64,000 nt of DNA from Acidobacteriota bacterium (GTDB lineage Bacteria; Acidobacteriota; Terriglobia; Bryobacterales; Bryobacteraceae): NCBI GenBank assembly GCA_025353165.1, contig JANXRE010000136.1, forward strand, positions 1-64,000. The letters run 5' to 3'. Both the position numbers and the translations under genes were made by a program. Shown piece by piece: positions 34,712 through 42,372 of the stretch. Under the pieces are notes generated by a model. That model searched no databases. It saw only the letters and a list, made by a program, of their open reading frames with translations, and was not told where the DNA came from. Numbering within the stretch: the stretch's first letter is position 1; every line of letters begins with the position of its first letter.

Positions 34712-35104
34712 TCAGGGCTTTGGCCGGTGCTGCTTCAAGTACTTCTGGTATTCCTTCTGTAGCGCCGGATCCGAGGGCTGGGGTAAATGCCGGTGGACTT
34801 GTGCTTGCCCTCGTCAAACTTCTTCCACACCAAATGAGGCGGGATAAAGTACACTCCTTCGCTGTCGCCATACCGCATCGCCGGGCATGACCGTCACCTT
34901 GCCGATCTGCACCGGGATGTTGATGCCACTCACCATGCACTGCTGTAGAAACGGTGGCACGGCCTCCCGGTAGTAGCCCGCCATGCCCACCACTCCCGCG
35001 CCCGCCGCGTCTTTCACTTCGCCGGTGATCTCACCAATGGTCTGTCCAAAGACCGGGATGCACAACACCGCTCCCGGCAACAGCCCAGATACACACTTTC
35101 TCAT
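34712..35104 (-). pseudogene. Chimeric relic: TonB-receptor leader fused to RraA-family C-terminus
   Basis: The ATG at 35104 begins a signal peptide and the first strand of a carboxypeptidase-regulatory domain (GQTIGEITGEVKDAAGAGVV), as at the start of Oar-like receptors. It then jumps in frame to the end of an RraA-like protein: YYREAVPPFLQQCMVSGINI and QIGKVTVMPGDAVW. About two bases are missing after that, and a further single base in a C-run later. The remaining family end KEYQKYLKQHRPKP is still legible, finishing at 34712. The deletion joined two unrelated genes; no function is expected. It is flanked by the two operator-like repeats. Confidence 0.72.
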
Positions 35105-35166
35105 GACGCCCCTCCTTATTTGGAGTAGCACACACACTCTCCCATTCAGCTTCGAACCCAGCCGGA

Positions 35167-35188
35167 TGTAAACAAAATGTGAAAACCG
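35167..35188 (+). promoter_or_regulatory. Candidate OmpR-family operator, site 2 (autoregulatory)
   Basis: Half-sites TGTAAAC at 35167 and TGTGAAA at 35178, 11 bases apart. The site ends right at the expected -35 region of the TACAAT promoter at 35212, as for PhoB-type activators. The next gene is an OmpR-family regulator, so autoregulation is the simplest reading. Confidence 0.55.
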
Positions 35189-35211
35189 GCTGGAGGTCCC
35201 CCGCTGTCGGT

Positions 35212-35217
35212 TACAAT
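35212..35217 (+). promoter_or_regulatory. Candidate -10 box of the regulator operon
   Basis: TACAAT, 11 bases before the ATG at 35229. Transcription would begin about 5 bases before the start codon, giving an almost leaderless mRNA. No Shine-Dalgarno is visible. The -35 position (35189-35194) is poor, consistent with activator dependence. Confidence 0.5.
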
Positions 35218-35228
35218 CAGGCATTCCG

Positions 35229-35903
35229 ATGCAGTTGATCCTGGTAATCGACGACGACGACAGCCTGCGGGACACCATCGGGCTCATGCTCGAGAAGGAG
35301 GACTTCCGGCCCATACTCGCGGCCGACGGCACAATCGGCCTGCAAGAGGCCTTGGCGTCGAACCCGGCGCTGATTCTGGTGGACTTGCGCATGCCGGGAC
35401 TCAGCGGCATCGAGGTGTGCAAGCGCGTGCGCGCGGCCGGCATGAAGACCCCGATCATCGTCCTCAGCGCCATCGGCGACGAGGTGGACAAGGTGCTGCT
35501 GCTGGAGATCGGCGCCGACGATTACGTAACGAAGCCATTCGGCGCTCGCGAACTGCTGGCCCGGATCCGCGCCGTGCTTCGCAGGTCCACTCCCGAGGCG
35601 CCCCAGGTGATCTCGTTCTCCGATGTGGAAGTGGATCTGGATCGTAGAGTCGTCCGGAAGCACGGGGACGAAGTCCGGCTGACGCGCGCGGAGTTCAATC
35701 TTCTGGCCTTCTTCGTTCAGAACCCCGGCAGGCCGCTCAGCCGCGACGTGCTTTTGAACTCGGTGTGGGGTTACGATTCGTTCCCGAACACCCGGACGGT
35801 GGACGCGCACGTGGTCCGGCTGCGGCAGAAGCTGGAACAGCACGCGGAAACGCCGCGCCACTTCCTGACGATGCACGGCGTCGGGTACCGGTTCATCCCT
35901 TGA
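35229..35903 (+). CDS. OmpR/PhoB-family response regulator
   Basis: 224 residues. Receiver domain 1-115 with acidic pocket DDDD near 8-11, phosphoacceptor D52 in LVDLRMPG, switch threonine/serine in VLSAIGDE and lysine in YVTKPFGARE. A winged-helix domain (about 125-224) contains LTRAEFNLLAFFVQNPGRPL and the RTVDAHVVRLRQKLE recognition helix. It is the first of five overlapping genes that end with a histidine kinase, its likely partner. Its stop overlaps the next start (TTGA). Eleven-base-phased repeats before it suggest it controls itself. Confidence 0.93.
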   Translation: MQLILVIDDDDSLRDTIGLMLEKEDFRPILAADGTIGLQEALASNPALILVDLRMPGLSGIEVCKRVRAAGMKTPIIVLSAIGDEVDKVLLLEIGADDYVTKPFGARELLARIRAVLRRSTPEAPQVISFSDVEVDLDRRVVRKHGDEVRLTRAEFNLLAFFVQNPGRPLSRDVLLNSVWGYDSFPNTRTVDAHVVRLRQKLEQHAETPRHFLTMHGVGYRFIP

Positions 35904-36280
35904 CCAAACCGAAACTTGTGCTGGTCGTCGAAGACTCTCCGGATTGCGCCGCGACAATTGAGATCGCGCTCGCGCCGCTACCCGGAATAGAGGTGCGCCT
36001 ATTGAGAACGGCCGAGGAGGCGCTCCGCGGTTTGGCGGAGGCCAAGCCCGCCGCTGTGATCACCGACTTTCAGCTCCCCGGGATGGACGGGTTGGAGTTG
36101 GTTGCCTGCCTCCGCGGCGACAGCAGCTACTCGAGTATCCCTATCCTGGTAATCAGCGGAGTCTCCGACCGCAACGCGCCCGCGCGAGCGCTCGCGGCGG
36201 GGGCCACGGCATTCTTCAGCAAGCCGTTCTCGCCGGGGGCCCTGCGGCAGAAACTGGAGGCTTTAATCGATGCGCGGTAA
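35900..36280 (+). CDS. Stand-alone receiver-domain protein
   Basis: 126 residues, a single CheY-like receiver with no output domain. Acidic residues VVEDS near 9-13, phosphoacceptor D56 in VITDFQLPGMDG, ISGVSDR, and lysine in FFSKPFSPG. The start is TTG at 35900, overlapping the previous stop; an upstream in-frame ATG would lie inside the regulator gene. It may act as a phosphate relay or sink between the kinase at 38292 and the OmpR-type regulator. It overlaps the next gene by 11 bases. Confidence 0.85.
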   Translation: MTKPKLVLVVEDSPDCAATIEIALAPLPGIEVRLLRTAEEALRGLAEAKPAAVITDFQLPGMDGLELVACLRGDSSYSSIPILVISGVSDRNAPARALAAGATAFFSKPFSPGALRQKLEALIDAR

Positions 36281-37607
36281 ATTTTGGGCGTCGCTGCTTC
36301 TTACCGTTTCGACGGCCTTTCCACAGGATCGGCTGCAAGTGAGCGAAATTCTCAAAAGACTGGACCGGATGGAAGAGCAGAACCGGCAACTCCTGGAGGA
36401 GATACGGTCCCTGCGGCAACAGCTCGCGGCTTCGCCCGCCGCCGCGGCGCAGCCCGAGCCGGCGACCGCTCCGGTCGAGGAGCGTGTCGCCGTGCAGGAA
36501 AGGCGCACGGACGAACTGGATCAGTCAAAGGTGGGCACCGGGCACAAGCTGCCGGTCACGCTGACTGGTACGGTCCTCTTCAATGCGTTTCGAAACGGGC
36601 CCTACGGCGGCGACCAGATGAATCCCGTGCTCGCGTGGCGGGCAGACGGTTCAGCCAACGCCGGAGGCACGTTCCGGCAGACAGTATTCGGACTCCGATT
36701 CGACGGCCCCGGGATCTTCGGCGGCGGTAAAGTCGGCGGGACGCTGTTCCTCGATCTCTTTGGCGGGACTGGCGAGTCTCTGAACCAGTTGGTCCGGTTG
36801 CGCATAGCGACTGTCGACCTGGCATGGAAAAACACCACCGTGACCTTCGGCCAGGATAAGCCGATCCTCGCGCCGCGCGAGCCGGAATCGCTGGCGCAAG
36901 TTGGCGTTTCGCCGCTCACTGGCGCCGGCAATCTCTGGCTCTGGCAGCCGCAGTTCCGGTTGGAGCGCCGGTTCTCCCGCGGCGAGCAGAGCGGATGGAT
37001 CGCTCAGGCCGGGGTTTTCCAGACGAAGGAAGGCTTGGGCGGCGTCCCAACCGAATACGCTAGTACGATCGCGCCCGCGCGCCCGGGCCTGGAAGGGCGC
37101 GTCGAATGGTGGGGAGAGCGGGATGGCCGCCGCTTCGAATTCGCGCCGGGGTTTCATGTCAGCCAGACGCACGTGCTGCAGCAGAGCGTGCCTTCCCGGG
37201 TGTTCTCGGTGGATTGGCTGATCCGCCCCCTGGCGCGAGTGGATTTTACGGGCCAGTTCTTTCAAGGCGAGAACGTGGCCGTGCTGGGCGGGCTCCAGCA
37301 GGGAGTTTCCTTCCTTGATTACCACAAGCCGCGAGCCGTGCACGCGACCGGCGGGTGGTCGCAGGTGGCGTTGCGGGCGACACCGCGGCTGTCGTTTCAC
37401 GTTTACGGCGGGCAGGAGGACGACCGCAATTCCGATTTGGCCGGCGACGCAATCGCGAAGAATCAGGCATACGCCGGAAATGTCATGTACCGCCTGGGAA
37501 TTAACGTCATCACCAGCTTTGAATTCGCGCGGGTGCGCACGACGTACCTCAACTCCGGCACACGGTTAAATTCGCACTATGACCTCGCTCTGGCGTATCT
37601 TTTTTAG
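36270..37607 (+). CDS. Outer-membrane beta-barrel protein with N-terminal coiled coil
   Basis: 445 residues. Signal peptide about 1-18, then a predicted coiled coil (LQVSEILKRLDRMEEQNRQL and onward, about 20-55) and an Ala/Pro-rich linker. The rest is a long series of amphipathic beta-strands ending in SHYDLALAYLF with a terminal phenylalanine. This resembles trimeric porin-like proteins in which the coiled coil reaches into the periplasm. No enzyme motifs. It overlaps the receiver gene by 11 bases and the cupredoxin gene by 29. Substrate unknown; context suggests metal or redox-related transport. Confidence 0.65.
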   Translation: MRGKFWASLLLTVSTAFPQDRLQVSEILKRLDRMEEQNRQLLEEIRSLRQQLAASPAAAAQPEPATAPVEERVAVQERRTDELDQSKVGTGHKLPVTLTGTVLFNAFRNGPYGGDQMNPVLAWRADGSANAGGTFRQTVFGLRFDGPGIFGGGKVGGTLFLDLFGGTGESLNQLVRLRIATVDLAWKNTTVTFGQDKPILAPREPESLAQVGVSPLTGAGNLWLWQPQFRLERRFSRGEQSGWIAQAGVFQTKEGLGGVPTEYASTIAPARPGLEGRVEWWGERDGRRFEFAPGFHVSQTHVLQQSVPSRVFSVDWLIRPLARVDFTGQFFQGENVAVLGGLQQGVSFLDYHKPRAVHATGGWSQVALRATPRLSFHVYGGQEDDRNSDLAGDAIAKNQAYAGNVMYRLGINVITSFEFARVRTTYLNSGTRLNSHYDLALAYLF

Positions 37608-38295
37608 CGGGGCGCTGGCCATCTCCCTGCGCGGAGCAACCGTATCGGGAACCGTGACGCTGCGAGATTCACGCGACCCGGCCGTGGCGAAGAAACAGGA
37701 TTATTCCGGTGTCGTGGTCTGGCTGGAACCGGTCCGGACACCGGCGCGTCCGCCAATCCCGCCGCGCCACTCGAAAATGGTGCAGAAAGATAAGACCTTC
37801 ACGCCGCATGTTCTGGCGATCCCGGTGGGAAGCACCGTCGAGTTCCCGAATTTCGATCCGATCTTCCACAACGCATTCTCCAGCTACAACGGCAAGATCT
37901 TCGACGTGGGCCTCTACCCGCCCGGATCGTCGCAATCCGTGCGTTTCGGGCGGCCGGGCATAGTCCGGGTTTTCTGCAACATTCATGCCAGCATGAGCGC
38001 GATCGTCGCGGTCTTGGACACGCCGTGGTTCACGGTCACGGGGAAGGACGGCAGGTTCGCGATTGCGGATGTGCCCGAGGGGGAATACTCGCTCCAAGTC
38101 TTTCACGAACGCGCGACCGCGGCGACGCTGGACGCGCTTTCGGAGCGGGTTTCCGTTGGCACCGCGGCCACCGACGCCGGAACCATCGCGATCTCCGAGA
38201 GCGGATACCTGGCCATCCCGCACCGCAACAAGTACGGCCGCGACTATCTCCCGCCGCCCGACTCTGGCACCGTATATCCCGCGGTGCGCCAGTGA
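37579..38295 (+). CDS. Periplasmic cupredoxin fused to a carboxypeptidase-regulatory-like domain
   Basis: 238 residues with a signal peptide (about 1-19). A plastocyanin-like fold contains a complete type-1 copper set: H97 in IFHNAFS, C133 and H136 in VFCNIHASM, and M139. After it comes a short beta-sandwich, FTVTGKDGRFAIADVPEGEY, typical of carboxypeptidase-regulatory domains. Similar proteins are often annotated as methylamine-utilisation proteins. Being encoded between a porin and a sensor kinase, it may pass electrons or report copper or redox state. Its stop overlaps the kinase GTG (GTGA). Confidence 0.82.
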   Translation: MTSLWRIFFSGALAISLRGATVSGTVTLRDSRDPAVAKKQDYSGVVVWLEPVRTPARPPIPPRHSKMVQKDKTFTPHVLAIPVGSTVEFPNFDPIFHNAFSSYNGKIFDVGLYPPGSSQSVRFGRPGIVRVFCNIHASMSAIVAVLDTPWFTVTGKDGRFAIADVPEGEYSLQVFHERATAATLDALSERVSVGTAATDAGTIAISESGYLAIPHRNKYGRDYLPPPDSGTVYPAVRQ

Positions 38296-40007
38296 AGTCG
38301 ATTGCGAACATGTCGCTGCTGTGGAAGATTCTCCTGTCCACCTCGCTGGCGATCACCGTACTGTTTGCGTTGATCGGATGGATTGTCCAGGACCAGTCGG
38401 TGCGCATCGCGTCTTCCACCGTGGAGGAAGAGGTCCGCAACAGTTTCCACGCCTACGAGTCGCTCTGGAAAGCGCAGGCGCAACAACTGGCCTCGGTCAG
38501 CCTCGTTCTGAGCCGCATGCCGGATGTTCGGGCCGCATTCAGCACCCGCGATCGTGCCACCATCCGGGACTCGGCGCGGGAGATCTGGGACAAAATCTCA
38601 CGGCGCGGGACATTGCTGGTGGTGACGGACCCGAAGGGAGCCGTCCTATCGGCGTTGGGCGGACCCCGGCAGATAGTTTGGCAGGATTTCCCTTCCGTGG
38701 TGGATGCTTCCCGCCAGTTTCCCAAGCAGGCGGAGGGTTTCGTGGAACGCGACGGCCAGTTGTTTCAAATCGTCGCGACTCCGGTCTACGTCGCCTCCGC
38801 CGAAGGCAGCGCGCTGCTGAACGTCCTGGTCGCTGGGGTGGCCGTGGACGGCGACATGGCGCAGCAGTTGAAGCGCGCCACCGGCGGAAGCGAATTCGTG
38901 TTTCTTGTGAACGGCCGCGTCGCAGCGTCGACTTTGGCCGGCAATTCGGATAACGAAACCGGCGACTTCACGCGGTTCGCAACCCCGCTGATGGACGTGG
39001 GCGGCCGCGAGATTGGCGAGTTGCGTATCCTCCGGTCGTTCGACGCGGCACGGAGCCGCATTGCCGGCTTGCGAACGAGAATCGCGGCGCTCTGGGTCTT
39101 CGCGGTTCTGCTGGGATTCGCGGTCACCTATGCTCTCGCGCGCCGGCTGTTGAGGCCGGTGCAGGCGCTCGATTCGGCAGCCGCCGAAATCGCCAACGGG
39201 AATTACGAAGTGGAAGTCGAACCCGAAAGCGGCGACGAGATCGGACGGCTCGCGCGGACGTTCAACGCGATGTGCGCTTCCATACGCAGCGCGCGGGAAG
39301 AGCTGATCCGGAAAGAACGCATCTCGACCATTGCGCGGATGTCCACTTCGATCGTGCACGACCTCCGGAATCCTCTGGCTTCTATCTTCGGCGGAGCGGA
39401 GATGCTGGTAGACGACGATCTCTCGCCCGCCCAGGTGAAGCGGCTGGCCTCGAACATCTACGAAGCGTCCCGGCGCGTGCAGGTGCTGTTGCAGGAGTTG
39501 TCCGATGTGCGGCGCGGGCGCGGGCATCCGCGGGAGATGTGCGATCTTCGTGAAATCGTCGAAGCCGCGCTCGAACCCCTCAGAGGCCTCGCCGCGGCTG
39601 GGAATATTGAAATTCGGATGGACGTGCCGCACGGCATCGAACTGCCGCTGGACCGTTCTCCGATGGAACGGGTGTTTCAGAATCTGTTCGGAAACGCGAT
39701 GGAAGCGATGCCATCGGGCGGTTGGCTGCGCGTCGCGGCCGAGCGGAACGGGCCGGCGCTGCTGGTGTCGGTGGAAGATAGCGGCCCGGGGATCCCGGAG
39801 GCTATCGCCAAGCAGCTATTCCGGCCGTTCGTGACCGGCGGCAAGAAGAATGGAATCGGGCTCGGGCTGGCGCTTTCGAAGGAGACGGTTCTGGACCACG
39901 GCGGCGAGTTGTGGGCGGACCTCGGCTCGAAGAACGGCGCCCACTTCCTTTTGCGGCTGCCCTTGCACGATACGATTGCCAGTTCCGCCCCCCCGGCGAA
40001 TCCATAA
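38292..40007 (+). CDS. Membrane sensor histidine kinase with HAMP domain
   Basis: 571 residues from GTG 38292 (an ATG at 38310 is an alternative). Membrane segments at about 14-33 and 264-284 bracket a periplasmic sensor of about 225 residues that looks Cache-like. HAMP about 285-337; HisKA with H356 in STSIVHDLRNPLASI; HATPase with N-box NLFGNAMEAMPSGG, G1 DSGPGIPE and G2 GIGLGLALSKETV. Last gene of the overlapping operon. It should phosphorylate the two response regulators at its head. The signal may be delivered by the cupredoxin encoded just before it. Confidence 0.92.
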   Translation: MKSIANMSLLWKILLSTSLAITVLFALIGWIVQDQSVRIASSTVEEEVRNSFHAYESLWKAQAQQLASVSLVLSRMPDVRAAFSTRDRATIRDSAREIWDKISRRGTLLVVTDPKGAVLSALGGPRQIVWQDFPSVVDASRQFPKQAEGFVERDGQLFQIVATPVYVASAEGSALLNVLVAGVAVDGDMAQQLKRATGGSEFVFLVNGRVAASTLAGNSDNETGDFTRFATPLMDVGGREIGELRILRSFDAARSRIAGLRTRIAALWVFAVLLGFAVTYALARRLLRPVQALDSAAAEIANGNYEVEVEPESGDEIGRLARTFNAMCASIRSAREELIRKERISTIARMSTSIVHDLRNPLASIFGGAEMLVDDDLSPAQVKRLASNIYEASRRVQVLLQELSDVRRGRGHPREMCDLREIVEAALEPLRGLAAAGNIEIRMDVPHGIELPLDRSPMERVFQNLFGNAMEAMPSGGWLRVAAERNGPALLVSVEDSGPGIPEAIAKQLFRPFVTGGKKNGIGLGLALSKETVLDHGGELWADLGSKNGAHFLLRLPLHDTIASSAPPANP

Positions 40008-40017
40008 TCCAACGCAT

Positions 40018-41103
40018 TCAGGATTTCGCAATCCTCCGCCGCATCATGGCCAGGACGGCTCCGCCCGCGGCCAATAATACCAGGGTTCCCGGCTCTGGAA
40101 CGGCAGGATCGATACGGGCGAACAGACCGTCCGCCTCTCCGTTGATGCCGGCCGCAAGATACAGAGAGTTCGTGTTCCCGCCGGCGCCGCCGTTCCCAAA
40201 CGTGAGTCCCCACAAGCTATCGTTCACGATCGGGTTGCCATTGACATCCGCGACCGTGCCCACCATCGCACCGCTCGAATTGAAGGCGTTGATCTTGCCG
40301 TCATTGAGATTGCCGACCAACAGGTCCCCGCTGAACATTCCCCAGTTGGCGGGAGCGAGCGCGAGTCCCCAGGGGGCGTCCAGGCTGCCTTGCGAAGCAA
40401 GGCGCTTCACGAAGTTGCCGTTCAGATCGAAGACGTCCACAAAGCCGGAGCCTGCTCCCGACTGGAGGGCGTACGTGACGTACAGCTGGCCGTTAATATT
40501 CTCGACGTTGAACGGCGCATATCCGGCGGGCAGGTTCGGGTCGGTGAAATTTCCAGACAGCCCCGGCGCGCCGGAGCTCGGGGTGACGCCGATCTTGCCG
40601 TTGGCAAAGTCGGCGGCGTACAGATAGCTGTTCGCGCCGATCGTCGCCATCGTGATGCCCGTATAGGACGCGCCCTGGTTATTCGCGAGGATCTCGGCGC
40701 TGGTCCCCAGCGCGCCCCGCCATCCGCTGATCACGCCATCCGCGCCCGCGAAAATGAAGGGGTCCCCATTAAACGCGGCAGTCCCATTGAAGAGCTGTCC
40801 GGTGGGGATGCCCGCGCCGCCGCCGGCGCCTGGGATGGATACGACCAGCGGGATGACCGTCCCGGCGCCGTTGTACAGCGTTGAGGTGCCAGTTCCTGCG
40901 TTGGACACCCAGAAGGGCGATCCGGAGGGGGACAGCGAAATGCCCCAGGGGTTCTTCAAATTCAAATCCGTGTTGGCGGCGAGTCCGGGAATGTCGGACA
41001 CGAGGTTGGTTTGAACGTAGCCGGCTATCGGACCCGGGAACGCGACAGGCGTAGTGAGAATCGCCGCCATCGCGAGCGTGGCGGATCGTAAAGATATAAG
41101 CAT
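40018..41103 (-). CDS. TIGR03118-type secreted protein with PEP-CTERM anchor
   Basis: 361 residues. Signal peptide MLISLRSATLAMAAILTTPV. The body is a propeller-like repeat protein with NPWGISLSPSGSPFWVSNAG and APWGLALAPANWG, characteristic of the TIGR03118 family. The C-terminus has the full sorting signal: VPEPGTLVLLAAGGAVLAMM followed by RRR. An exosortase/archaeosortase-like enzyme should process it, so it is exported and anchored or released. It diverges from the propeller gene at 41298, with phased TGT repeats in between. Confidence 0.85.
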   Translation of the reverse strand: MLISLRSATLAMAAILTTPVAFPGPIAGYVQTNLVSDIPGLAANTDLNLKNPWGISLSPSGSPFWVSNAGTGTSTLYNGAGTVIPLVVSIPGAGGGAGIPTGQLFNGTAAFNGDPFIFAGADGVISGWRGALGTSAEILANNQGASYTGITMATIGANSYLYAADFANGKIGVTPSSGAPGLSGNFTDPNLPAGYAPFNVENINGQLYVTYALQSGAGSGFVDVFDLNGNFVKRLASQGSLDAPWGLALAPANWGMFSGDLLVGNLNDGKINAFNSSGAMVGTVADVNGNPIVNDSLWGLTFGNGGAGGNTNSLYLAAGINGEADGLFARIDPAVPEPGTLVLLAAGGAVLAMMRRRIAKS

Positions 41104-41186
41104 GGTGCTCCTCCTTCGGCGCCGCTGCTGGCTGACGCCGATAAGAGAATGCTAGCCGTGTTTGCCTGCGCGAGTTGCAAACGAGA

Positions 41187-41208
41187 TGTGACGAAATCGT
41201 AAAATCTA
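41187..41208 (+). promoter_or_regulatory. Candidate OmpR-family operator, site 3
   Basis: TGTGACG at 41187 and CGTAAAA at 41198, spaced 11 bases with an A/T-rich N4. A weaker version of the sites at 34674 and 35167, in the divergent region between the two secreted propeller genes. Confidence 0.35.
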
Positions 41209-41217
41209 GCCGGGTGC

Positions 41218-41250
41218 GCAAGTTTACATTTTTTTTACGCAAACTTCACA
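41218..41250 (-). promoter_or_regulatory. Candidate OmpR-family operator, site 4 (three phased half-sites)
   Basis: On the minus strand three consecutive 11-base units start TGTGAAG (41250), CGTAAAA (41239) and TGTAAAC (41228). The last is identical to the first half-site of sites 1 and 2. It lies 48 to 80 bases upstream of the gene at 41298. Confidence 0.45.
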
Positions 41251-41297
41251 AGTCGCGCGGCTCCTGTTCGGTAGCCTGTTAACAGAGGAGAATATCG

Positions 41298-42368
41298 ATG
41301 AAAGCCGTTCAAAGTTTGAATGCCCTCGCGTTGTGTGGCGCCCTGATTGCGATCGCGGCGCCGGCAGCTCTGGCGGGTGACGGGGCCAACATACTGATCT
41401 CGGATCAATACAACAATCGGGTTATTGAAGTCGACCCGCAGACGCATAAAATCGTGTGGCATTTCGGAAACGGCTCCGACAAGCCGGGGCCGAACTCGGT
41501 TGTCGGAGTCAATGACGCAGAGCGGATCGGTCCGCTCACGTTGATTTCGGGAACGGGCATCCCGCCCAGCAATCCGCCGCTGCCCGGTTGCTCCGATTCA
41601 GTCAACGGCTGCCCCGACAATCGCGTGATGTTCGTCGATCCGGCGGGACACATCGTCTGGCAGTATGGGATGGCCGGCGTGACCGGATCCGGGCCGGACC
41701 AGTTGAACACGCCGGTGCAGTCGCTGGCCATCGTCGGCAGCTTCAACCATCACTTCGGGCAGTTCGTCGTCATCACCGATCAGGGGAACCAGCGAGTGAT
41801 CGTCGTGAATACCGCGAAGCAGATCGTGTGGCAATACGGCACGACCGGAGTGGTGGGGAACGGGCAGAATCAGTTGAGCAACCCGAACAGCGCGGAGCTG
41901 CTCGAGAACGGCAACGTGCTGATTGCCGATGAGAACAATAACCGCGTGATCGAGGTCACGCTTGGCCTTCAGATCGTGCAGACGTTCACGGCGGGCGGCA
42001 CGGTGAGCGGCGCGGCGTTTGCGAGCCGTCTGCGGGGAGGCAACACGCTGATCACGGACTCGAACAACAACCGCATCGTCGAGGTGGATTCCGCGGACAA
42101 CGTGGTCTGGCAGTACGTCACGAATCTTCAGCCCGGGAGCAACCCTGCTCCTCTGCCGACGCGCGGGATCCGTTTACAGAACGGGAACACGCTCATCAGC
42201 GATCAATACAACGAGCGAGTGATCGAAGTCGATATGCAAGGCCACATCGTGTTTCGGCAGGGCGCGCTGAATGTGCAGGGAAAGGGATTCAATCGATTGA
42301 ACGGGCCCTACGATGCGAAGGTCATCGGCGATTTCACGGGTCTGACGCCGCCGTTCTACCTACACTAA
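41298..42368 (+). CDS. Secreted beta-propeller protein with NNRVIEVD repeats
   Basis: 356 residues with a signal peptide (about 1-26, LCGALIAIAAPAALAG). At least five blades share the pattern D-x-x-N-x-R-V-I-E-V-D followed by I-V-W-Q-Y-G: DQYNNRVIEVD, DQGNQRVIVVN, DENNNRVIEVT, DSNNNRIVEVD, DQYNERVIEVD. This resembles NHL/PQQ-like or arylsulfotransferase-type propellers without a catalytic domain. A GGAG ribosome-binding site lies within AGAGGAGA at about 41284-41291. Function unknown; binding or scaffolding at the cell surface is likely. Its end is four bases from the convergent SDR gene. Confidence 0.72.
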   Translation: MKAVQSLNALALCGALIAIAAPAALAGDGANILISDQYNNRVIEVDPQTHKIVWHFGNGSDKPGPNSVVGVNDAERIGPLTLISGTGIPPSNPPLPGCSDSVNGCPDNRVMFVDPAGHIVWQYGMAGVTGSGPDQLNTPVQSLAIVGSFNHHFGQFVVITDQGNQRVIVVNTAKQIVWQYGTTGVVGNGQNQLSNPNSAELLENGNVLIADENNNRVIEVTLGLQIVQTFTAGGTVSGAAFASRLRGGNTLITDSNNNRIVEVDSADNVVWQYVTNLQPGSNPAPLPTRGIRLQNGNTLISDQYNERVIEVDMQGHIVFRQGALNVQGKGFNRLNGPYDAKVIGDFTGLTPPFYLH

Positions 42369-42372
42369 GGGA

